From contig CAKUGQ010000012.1 of assembly GCA_934654755.1 (NCBI GenBank), positions 1 through 64,000 on the forward strand: a stretch of DNA of 64,000 nucleotides, given 5' to 3'. The DNA comes from an uncultured Oscillospiraceae bacterium (GTDB taxonomy: Bacteria; Bacillota; Clostridia; Oscillospirales; Oscillospiraceae). Position 1 is the stretch's first letter. Each line of letters starts with the position of its first letter. This document shows, in pieces, positions 38,637-45,286 of this stretch. Below the pieces are notes generated by a model. It was not told where the DNA came from. It was given only the letters and a program-made list of their open reading frames with translations, and ran no database searches. The position numbers were made by a program, and so were the translations under genes.

Positions 38637-40576
38637 GCGTCCGTCTTGCCGAAACCGCAGGGTTTTGCTACGGTGTTTCCCGCGCCGTAGACATGGTCGA
38701 ACGCGCTGCCGATTCCGGACGCCCGACCGTTACGCTCGGGCCGATTATCCACAATCAGGCCGTAGTGGACAGGCTTACGGCACGCGGTGTGGCTCCCGCC
38801 GTCTCGTTTGCCGACGTCCCTGCCGGCGTGGATGTGATTATCCGCTCACATGGTGTTTCTCGGGCCGTCTATGAAGCGTTGAAGGAAAGCGGGCATCGTG
38901 TCGTGGATGCGACCTGCCCCTTTGTCAAGCGGATTCACCATATCGTTTCGAAGGCACAGGAAAACGGGCGGAAATGTCTGATCGTCGGCACGCCGACACA
39001 CCCGGAGGTACTTGCCATCGCGGGCTGGTGTGACGCGCCGGAGATCTTTCCGGGACCGGCGGATCTTACCGCGTGGCTTGCCGAATGCCCGGAACGACGG
39101 CATTTGCCGATTACAATGGTCTGCCAGACGACAAGTACGCAGTTTTTATGGGATTCCTGCAAGAAAATCGTAAAAAAAGAGTGTACAAATGCCGAAATTT
39201 TTGATACAATATGCAGAGCGACGGAGGAACGGCAGGCGGAAGCCGCAGCGCTGGCGGACAAATGCGACGCAATGGTCGTTATCGGCGATCCGAAGAGCTC
39301 CAACACCGCGCGTCTTGCGCATATTTGCGCGGAGCATTGCAGTCGCGTTTTCTGTGTGGAAAACGCTGCACAGCTCAACCCGGAGGACTTTTCCTCCGGT
39401 ATTGCCATTGGCATCACTGCAGGCGCATCGACGCCTGCGTGGATAATAAAGGAGGTCAACCACACTATGAGCGAAATTACGAAAACTGATGCTGCCCAGG
39501 AGGAAAACTTTGAACAGCTCCTCGAGCAGTCCATCAAGACTTTAAATACAGGAGATAAGGTTCTTGGCACCGTTATTGCGATCGGCCCGTCTGAGATTCA
39601 GGTCGATCTCGGCACAAAACATGCCGGCTACATCCCGTATGACGAAGTCAGCGCCGATCCCAATGTGAAGCCCGAAGAGATTCTGCACGTCGGCGACGAG
39701 ATCGAGGTCTTTGTTGTCCGTGTTAACGACGGCGAGGGAGTCGTGCAGCTCAGCCGTAAGAAGCTCGAAGGCATGAAGGTTTGGGACGAGGTCGAGTCCG
39801 CCTGCGAGAACAAGACCGTTGTCGAAGGCACCATCACTGAGGAGAACAAGGGCGGCATCGTTGCCAATGTCAAGGGTGTCCGCGTGTTTATCCCCGCCTC
39901 TCAGACTGGCATCGCCAAGGGTGGCGATCTGTCCGTGCTGAAGGGTCAGACCGTGAAGCTCCGTATCACCGAGTTTAACCGTGCCCGCCGCAGAGTTGTC
40001 GGCTCTATCCGTGAAGTCAACCGCGAGGAGCGCAAGGCTGCCATCGAAAAGCTGTGGAACGAGATTGAGGTCGGAAAGAAGTACACCGGTACGGTCAAGT
40101 CCCTGACCAGCTATGGCGCATTTGTCGATATCGGCGGCGTTGACGGCATGGTGCATATTTCCGAGCTCTCCTGGGGCCGTATCAGAAAGCCCGATGAGGT
40201 CGTCAAGGTCGGCGATACCATCGAGGTCTATGTGATCAAATTTGATCCGGAGAAGAAGAAGATTTCTCTGGGTTACAAGACTGCCGAGATGAATCCGTGG
40301 AACCAGTTCTGTGCAAAGTTCTCCGTTGGCGATGTCGTGAAGGTCAAGGTCGTTAAGATCGTCGACTTCGGTGCTTTTGCAGAGATCCTGCCCGGCGTTG
40401 ACGGCCTGATCCATATTTCTCAGGTGGCCGATCATCGTGTGGAGAAGGCGTCCGACGCACTCTCCGAGGGCCAGGAAGTCGATGCAAAGATCATCGATGT
40501 CGATTACGACCGCAAGCGTATTTCCCTGTCCGTCCGCGCGGCATTGGCTCCCGCTGCCGAGGAAGAAGAGGCTTGA
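38633..40576 (+). CDS. ispH: Fused IspH (HMBPP reductase) and ribosomal protein S1-type protein
   Basis: 647 residues. Part 1 (1 to about 280) is 4-hydroxy-3-methylbut-2-enyl diphosphate reductase, the last MEP step, with [4Fe-4S] ligands C12 (AGFCYGV), C94 (DATCPFVKRIH) and C194 (DTICRATEE) and HGV/THPEV substrate motifs. Part 2 (about 300-640) is four S1 RNA-binding repeats, as in ribosomal protein S1. This fusion is established in Clostridia. Residue 279 is an internal Met whose codon (39467) has AAAGGAGG 11 bases upstream, so an S1-only form of 369 residues may also be made. The reverse order and a frameshift are excluded by the continuous frame. Confidence 0.95.
   Translation: MSVRLAETAGFCYGVSRAVDMVERAADSGRPTVTLGPIIHNQAVVDRLTARGVAPAVSFADVPAGVDVIIRSHGVSRAVYEALKESGHRVVDATCPFVKRIHHIVSKAQENGRKCLIVGTPTHPEVLAIAGWCDAPEIFPGPADLTAWLAECPERRHLPITMVCQTTSTQFLWDSCKKIVKKECTNAEIFDTICRATEERQAEAAALADKCDAMVVIGDPKSSNTARLAHICAEHCSRVFCVENAAQLNPEDFSSGIAIGITAGASTPAWIIKEVNHTMSEITKTDAAQEENFEQLLEQSIKTLNTGDKVLGTVIAIGPSEIQVDLGTKHAGYIPYDEVSADPNVKPEEILHVGDEIEVFVVRVNDGEGVVQLSRKKLEGMKVWDEVESACENKTVVEGTITEENKGGIVANVKGVRVFIPASQTGIAKGGDLSVLKGQTVKLRITEFNRARRRVVGSIREVNREERKAAIEKLWNEIEVGKKYTGTVKSLTSYGAFVDIGGVDGMVHISELSWGRIRKPDEVVKVGDTIEVYVIKFDPEKKKISLGYKTAEMNPWNQFCAKFSVGDVVKVKVVKIVDFGAFAEILPGVDGLIHISQVADHRVEKASDALSEGQEVDAKIIDVDYDRKRISLSVRAALAPAAEEEEA
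39182..39210 (+). promoter_or_regulatory. Possible internal promoter in the IspH part
   Basis: TGTACA (39182-39187) and TACAAT (39205-39210), 17-base spacer, inside an AT-rich patch of the IspH coding region. It could give an S1-only message. Confidence 0.35.
39448..39469 (+). promoter_or_regulatory. rpsA: Internal ribosome site and start for an S1-only product
   Basis: AAAGGAGG (39448-39455) and in-frame ATG (39467-39469), 11 bases apart, at the IspH/S1 boundary. The quality of the site is better than many true starts in the window. Confidence 0.55.
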
Positions 40577-40591
40577 TTTTTCATTCTCAGC

Positions 40592-40628
40592 TCCCCCTGT
40601 CGAACGACAGGGGGACTTTCTATATATT
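40592..40628 (+). terminator. Terminator after ispH-S1
   Basis: A perfect stem (40592-40602 with 40605-40615) around GAA-type loop, then a T/A-rich tail. Confidence 0.8.
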
Positions 40629-40651
40629 TTTGAATTTTTTGTGAAAAGTAC

Positions 40652-40679
40652 TTGCTTTTTTGTTTCCCTGCGTTATAAT
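40652..40679 (+). promoter_or_regulatory. Sigma-A promoter of htpG
   Basis: TTGCTT (40652-40657), 16-base spacer, TATAAT (40674-40679). It overlaps the start of the CIRCE operator region downstream. Confidence 0.75.
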
Positions 40680-40683
40680 AAAT

Positions 40684-40710
40684 TTAGCACTCGGTCGTAT
40701 CGAGTGCCAA
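40684..40710. promoter_or_regulatory. CIRCE operator (HrcA binding site)
   Basis: TTAGCACTC, nine bases, then GAGTGCCAA. This matches the CIRCE consensus TTAGCACTC-N9-GAGTGCTAA at 17 of 18 bases. It lies right at the expected transcription start, so HrcA would repress htpG until heat shock. Confidence 0.92.
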
Positions 40711-40734
40711 AATATTGCAAAGGAAGCCAATGAC

Positions 40735-42627
40735 ATGTCTAAAAAACAGTTTAAGGCCGAGTCGAAGCGTCTTTTGGATCTGATGATCCATTCCATTTAC
40801 ACAAACCACGAGATCTTTCTCCGTGAGTTGATCTCGAATGCCTCGGATGCCATCGACAAGCTGGCCTATCAATCCCTGACCGATGAAACCGTCGGCCTGA
40901 GCCGCAGTGATTTCCGCATCTGCCTGTCCGCGGATGAGACGGCACGCACACTGACCGTTTCCGATAACGGCATCGGTATGAGCCGTGAGGAAATGGAGGA
41001 GAACCTTGGCACCATAGCCCATAGCGGATCTCTCGCTTTCAAAGCAGCGATGGAAAAGCAGGAGGATATCGACATTATTGGTCAGTTCGGCGTCGGTTTC
41101 TACGCTGCGTTCATGGTTGCGGATCGTGTAACGGTGCGTTCGAAGAAGTTTGGCGCAGAGGAAGCCTTCTGCTGGGAGTCAAGCGGCGCCGACGGCTATA
41201 CTCTCTCGCCATGCGACAAGGCGGAGGTCGGCACGGATGTCATACTTACACTGAAGCAGGACACCGAGGACGAAAAGTATTCCGAGTATCTCAAGGAGTA
41301 TCGTCTGCGCTCGCTTGTGAAGAAGTATTCCGACTACATTCGCTATCCGATTCGCATGGAGGTTTCCGTTTCGCGCCCGACCGAGGAAACGAAGGAGTCT
41401 GATGAGCCGAAATTCGAGACGGTTCACGAGGAGCAGACGCTCAATTCCATGATCCCGTTGTGGCAGCGCAGTAAGAGCGAAATTACGCGTGAGGAATATG
41501 AGACCTTCTACCGTGAGAAATTCTATGACTTTGAAAAACCGGTTGGTGTGGTCCATCTGAGCATTGAAGGAGCGGTATCCTATAAGGCGCTGCTGTTTAT
41601 CCCGTCGAAAGCGCCGTATGATTTCTATACGAAGGAGTTCAAGTCCGGCTTGCAGCTCTATTCATCCGGTGTGTTGATTATGGAGCACTGCAGCGATCTG
41701 CTGCCGGAGCATTTCCGCTTTGTACGCGGTGTTGTCGATTCGCCGGATCTGAGCCTGAATATCAGCCGCGAGATGCTTCAACAGACGCGCGAGCTGAAGC
41801 TCATCGCATCTAACCTGGAAAAGAAGATCAAGGCAGAGCTTCTGCGCCTGCAAAGCGAGGAACGTGAGGAATACGAAAAGTTCTATGCCGCTTTCGGCCG
41901 ACAGCTTAAATTCGGATTGGTTTCCGATTACGGTATGCACAAGGAGCTTTTGCAGGATCTGATTGAGCTACGCTCCGACAAGGAGGGCAAACTCGTCACT
42001 TTGAAGGAATACTGTCAGGCCATGCCGGAGTCGCAGAAGCACATTTATGTGGTCAGTGGCAGCAGCGCGGCACAGCTTTCCAGGCTGCCGCAAACGCACA
42101 CCGTCCGTGAGCGCGGCTTTGATGTCCTGCTTCTGACAGAGCAGGTTGATGAATTCATTCCGCGCACACTCGGTGCATACGCCGGCCATGAGCTCCGCAA
42201 TATTCTCACCGATGATCTGGAATTGAGCACCGAGGAGGAGAAGAAGGCTGCCAGGGAACAGAATGCGGCAATCAAACCCGTGATCGATTTCCTGAAATCG
42301 ACGCTCGGCGAGAAGGTCAAGGATGTACGTGTGTCGGGCGATCTCGGTTCTCACCCGGTGACGATGGTGCCGGATGGCGGCGTCAGTTTTGAGATGGAGA
42401 AGTATTACCGCGCAATGGACCCGGATTCCGCGCCGATCTGCGGCAGAGTTCTGGAGCTGAACGCTACACACCCGGCGGTGCGGTCGCTCGGCGAGGCGCT
42501 TACTGCCGACCCGGAAAAGGCAAGAAAATATGCAGAGCTGCTGTACTGCCAGGGCCTGCTGATGGCCAATCTCCCGCTGGAGGATGCCACGGCGTATACG
42601 GATCTTGTCTGTGAACTGATGAAGTAA
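40735..42627 (+). CDS. htpG: Molecular chaperone HtpG (Hsp90)
   Basis: Bacterial Hsp90. 630 residues: N-terminal GHKL ATPase (ELISNASDAIDKL, DNGIGMS, GQFGVGFYAAF), the middle domain with IPSKAPYDFYTKE, and a C-terminal dimerisation domain. ATG at 40735 follows AAAGGA. In Bacillus htpG is not HrcA-regulated, whereas the CIRCE here points to HrcA control. Confidence 0.97.
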   Translation: MSKKQFKAESKRLLDLMIHSIYTNHEIFLRELISNASDAIDKLAYQSLTDETVGLSRSDFRICLSADETARTLTVSDNGIGMSREEMEENLGTIAHSGSLAFKAAMEKQEDIDIIGQFGVGFYAAFMVADRVTVRSKKFGAEEAFCWESSGADGYTLSPCDKAEVGTDVILTLKQDTEDEKYSEYLKEYRLRSLVKKYSDYIRYPIRMEVSVSRPTEETKESDEPKFETVHEEQTLNSMIPLWQRSKSEITREEYETFYREKFYDFEKPVGVVHLSIEGAVSYKALLFIPSKAPYDFYTKEFKSGLQLYSSGVLIMEHCSDLLPEHFRFVRGVVDSPDLSLNISREMLQQTRELKLIASNLEKKIKAELLRLQSEEREEYEKFYAAFGRQLKFGLVSDYGMHKELLQDLIELRSDKEGKLVTLKEYCQAMPESQKHIYVVSGSSAAQLSRLPQTHTVRERGFDVLLLTEQVDEFIPRTLGAYAGHELRNILTDDLELSTEEEKKAAREQNAAIKPVIDFLKSTLGEKVKDVRVSGDLGSHPVTMVPDGGVSFEMEKYYRAMDPDSAPICGRVLELNATHPAVRSLGEALTADPEKARKYAELLYCQGLLMANLPLEDATAYTDLVCELMK

Positions 42628-42637
42628 AATTTGAATA

Positions 42638-42672
42638 CCGCCGCAGAAGCACTGCTTCTGCGGCGGTTTTTT
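42638..42672 (+). terminator. Terminator after htpG
   Basis: A 13-bp GC-rich stem (42638-42650 with 42654-42666), loop ACT, then six T. Confidence 0.92.
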
Positions 42673-42674
42673 AC

Positions 42675-42704
42675 TTGACATTTTTAAAAAATACGTTATA
42701 TATA
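42675..42704 (+). promoter_or_regulatory. Promoter of the secreted-protein gene
   Basis: Perfect TTGACA (42675-42680) and a TATATATATA run (42697-42706) giving several possible -10 hexamers at 16-18 bases. Confidence 0.7.
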
Positions 42705-42853
42705 TATAAATCGTTCTTTGCTTGAAACGAAAAGAAATGGCGATGCAATCCTGAGAGCGAAAGGGGGGATGAACGGTGAATCCGGAATTTGCCGCAAAAA
42801 AACGGATAGAACGATAAACGGCAAGTCATCTAATCAACAAGGAGGAATGCGCA
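42705..42853 (+). other. Leader of the secreted-protein gene
   Basis: About 140 bases, no separate gene. It has a G-run (42764-42769), a GCCG/CGGC pair, and TCATCTAATCAA (42826-42837) shared with the leader at 12797-12808. A riboswitch was considered but no known one was matched by eye. Confidence 0.4.
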
Positions 42854-43489
42854 TTGAAAAAGTCTATGTCAATACTCTTATCCCTTGCGATGCTCCTGTC
42901 TGCGGTGACGGCTCTTTTTCTGCCCGCCACCGCTGTCGAATCGCCATCGGTTCTGCATGAAAAATCGGAAGAGGCGACAGTTATCCGCAGAGAAAACCTT
43001 GCACCGATGGTTACGGACATCTCTGCCGAGCTGGAACGCACGGCCAGCAGCTCCGATGAACACGTCACGCAGATCGAAGTTCCGGATGAGTATCTTTGCA
43101 CCACGACCGCGCAGAAGCACGATGGGTCTGAAGCCTCTCTTTCGGATGAGCAGCTCTCTTTGCCGACGGACGAACTGGTCGACCTGATCGTGCAGAATCC
43201 GGTGATGTACCGGCTTTGCTTCGGCAGCAGACCGGACAGCTTCGACTCGGCTTATCTCTCTCTGCGAAAGAGCTTCAACGCGCTGCGTGAGCTGGAGACG
43301 AGGGAAGATGCCGTATCGACGCTCCTGGCAAAGCTTGTCGATTCGGCTCGCTCCGGGGAATCGGCCGACGCCTTCGGCCGGTATGTGCTCGGAGCGCTGC
43401 TCAAGGTTTCGGCTTATCAGAACCGGCTGACGTTCAGTGAGCGGATCGCTTACGCACAGGTTTATTCCGGGAATCAATCATACTCCTGA
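42854..43489 (+). CDS. Secreted protein of unknown function
   Basis: 211 residues: a classic signal peptide (KKSMSILLSLAMLLSA, cleavage probably near the AVES), then a charged, helix-rich mature part with no cysteine pairs or catalytic motif seen. The start is TTG at 42854, eight bases after AAGGAGG (42839-42845); an ATG at 42848 is out of frame. It has its own promoter and terminator. Unknown family; an extracellular or cell-wall role is only inferred from the signal peptide. Confidence 0.65.
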   Translation: MKKSMSILLSLAMLLSAVTALFLPATAVESPSVLHEKSEEATVIRRENLAPMVTDISAELERTASSSDEHVTQIEVPDEYLCTTTAQKHDGSEASLSDEQLSLPTDELVDLIVQNPVMYRLCFGSRPDSFDSAYLSLRKSFNALRELETREDAVSTLLAKLVDSARSGESADAFGRYVLGALLKVSAYQNRLTFSERIAYAQVYSGNQSYS

Positions 43490-43547
43490 TCGATTATGTC
43501 AGAAGAACAATCCACGTAGGGAATCAAAGAACTGCATTGCTGTTGCT

Positions 43548-43578
43548 CCCCTGATGCGGGTGAACCCCGCATCAGGGG
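43548..43578 (+). terminator. Terminator after the secreted-protein gene
   Basis: A 13-bp stem (43548-43560 with 43566-43578), loop TGAAC, then a short T-rich tail. Confidence 0.8.
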
Positions 43579-43672
43579 GTTTGATTTATATTTGCGTTTC
43601 CGAATACGCGGCGCAAATCCGGTAATGATAACTGTAATGCCGTTTCGGCAAAACAAATTTCGGAGGATGGCT

Positions 43673-44374
43673 ATGGACGAGCAGAACGCAAGTATCCGAC
43701 AGGAGCGCATCGATGAGCTTGGTGCGGGATTGACGCATTCGCAAGAGGGGAGTATCTATACTCTGACCATTATCGGGCAGATCGAGGGGCATCAGGTGCA
43801 GCCGGAGACGGTAAAAACGACGAAGTACGAGCATGTCCTGCCGCTTCTGGCCACCATCGAGGAGAGCGATGAGATCGACGGCCTTCTTCTGCTGCTCAAC
43901 ACCGTCGGCGGCGACATTGAGGCCGGTCTGGCCATTGCCGAGCTGATTGCGGGAATGAAAAAGCCGACCGTCTCTCTGGTGCTCGGCGGCGGGCACTCAA
44001 TCGGCATTCCGCTGGCGGTATCCGCCAAAAAGAGTATGATCGTTCCGACTGCCAGCATGATGATCCACCCCGTGCGTATGGGCGGCGTCATCGTCGGCGC
44101 GCCTGCGACCTTTCAGTATTTCAAGCGGATCCAGGAACAGATCGTAAACTTTGTGACGGCGAATTCCCGTATTTCCCGCGAGAAATTTGAGGGCTATATG
44201 ATGGCGACCGGGCAAATTGCTACGGATGTCGGCACGATCATTTACGGCACGGAAGCGGTAGAAAGCGGCCTGATCGACCGGCTTGGCGGTCTGAGCGATG
44301 CACTGGACACACTGCACCGGATGATTGCCGCGAAAAAAAACCGTCAAAAACAGAGAAATCGAGAAAAACCCTAG
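43673..44374 (+). CDS. tepA: ClpP-like serine protease, TepA/YmfB family
   Basis: 233 residues. ClpP fold with the regions LLNTVGGDIEAGL, GGGHSIGIPLAVSA (nucleophile Ser in HSIG, where ClpP has AASMG) and MMIHPVRMGG (His). In Bacillus TepA is linked to protein secretion and spore outgrowth. ATG at 43673 is chosen because GGAGG ends six bases earlier; ATG at 43667 is directly after it. No Clp ATPase partner is nearby. It precedes a UppP-like gene and ftsK. Confidence 0.85.
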   Translation: MDEQNASIRQERIDELGAGLTHSQEGSIYTLTIIGQIEGHQVQPETVKTTKYEHVLPLLATIEESDEIDGLLLLLNTVGGDIEAGLAIAELIAGMKKPTVSLVLGGGHSIGIPLAVSAKKSMIVPTASMMIHPVRMGGVIVGAPATFQYFKRIQEQIVNFVTANSRISREKFEGYMMATGQIATDVGTIIYGTEAVESGLIDRLGGLSDALDTLHRMIAAKKNRQKQRNREKP

Positions 44375-44441
44375 AAAAAAGGTCAGAGCTGTGCTATACT
44401 GTCTGACGTATGAATTCAGGCAGAGGGGAGCGGGTTCCTTC

Positions 44442-45275
44442 GTGAAAATATGGGAAGCAATTGTTTATGCCGTTCTGGGCGGCATTACCGAGGTGCTGCC
44501 GGTGTCCTTTTTCGGTCATGCGGTCGTACTCCAGAATGCACTGAACCTCTCACCGCTCTGGTCGGCGCAGGGTTTTTTTGTTCGCGCTATGATTTGCCTC
44601 GGCACGGCGGTCGGAATCTATGCCGCATTCCGTGCGGAGCTTTCCGTCAGCCTGCGTGAGCTGCGCCGAATGATGCGCCGTCCAAGACGGCACGAACGGC
44701 CCAACCGTATGCTTCGGCGCGGCATTGGCTTGGGGATTTCCGCTTTTGTGCTGATGCTGCTGTCGTTTATCTTTCTCGGCGCGGCGGAGTCCATCCGCCG
44801 ATTGCCGATTCTTGCCGTTGTGTTTGCGCTGAACGGCCTACTGATCTGGTTGACCTGCCGGAACCGTGACGGAACTCGGACGGAAAAGGATCTGCTGCTG
44901 CCGGATGCGCTGATGATTGGTGCGGCGCGTGCCGTTTCTGTTCTTCCGGGGCTCTCGTCCGTCGGAAGCTCGCTTTGTCTTGGCCGCGCCAGCGGTTTAA
45001 CGCTGGATTGCAATCTGCGCTTCAGCTATGCATTATCCGTATGTTACTCGATCGCGGCCGCGTTGTATTATTTGATTCGTGGGCTGGTCGGCGGAGGCTT
45101 TGCAGCCTCCGTACTGCTTCCGATGCTGGCAGCGTTGCTTGTCAGCGGCGCGCTGGCCTACCTTACCATTCAGTATTTCCGCTATCTTTTGAAGAAGGGC
45201 AAGCTGCAATTCTTTGCTTACTATAACTGGGATGCAGCTGCAATTATTCTGATCCTTGCACTCATTAATTCCTGA
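44442..45275 (+). CDS. UppP/BacA-like integral membrane protein with altered catalytic motifs
   Basis: About 277 residues with eight or so membrane segments. Alignment by eye to undecaprenyl-diphosphatase: the first motif, normally xEGxTEFLPVSSTGH, reads LGGITEVLPVSFFGH, losing the first Glu but keeping the second Glu and the His; the second motif, normally PGxSRSGAT, reads PGLSSVGSSL, losing the Arg. So it is a UppP paralogue that may lack phosphatase activity, or work on something else. GTG at 44442 is proposed (AGAGGGGAG 11 bases upstream); earlier in-frame starts run into tepA. Confidence 0.7.
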   Translation: MKIWEAIVYAVLGGITEVLPVSFFGHAVVLQNALNLSPLWSAQGFFVRAMICLGTAVGIYAAFRAELSVSLRELRRMMRRPRRHERPNRMLRRGIGLGISAFVLMLLSFIFLGAAESIRRLPILAVVFALNGLLIWLTCRNRDGTRTEKDLLLPDALMIGAARAVSVLPGLSSVGSSLCLGRASGLTLDCNLRFSYALSVCYSIAAALYYLIRGLVGGGFAASVLLPMLAALLVSGALAYLTIQYFRYLLKKGKLQFFAYYNWDAAAIILILALINS

Positions 45276-45286
45276 GGAGGCGTTCT

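Noticed and set aside
38633..40576. Assembly error joining ispH and rpsA
   Set aside because: The frame is continuous, all three IspH cysteines and four S1 repeats are intact, and this fusion is a known clostridial arrangement.
42705..42853. Cyclic-di-AMP (ydaO-type) or cyclic-di-GMP riboswitch in the secreted-protein leader
   Set aside because: Only short pieces such as GGTGAATCC look similar; the rest of either consensus is not present by eye.
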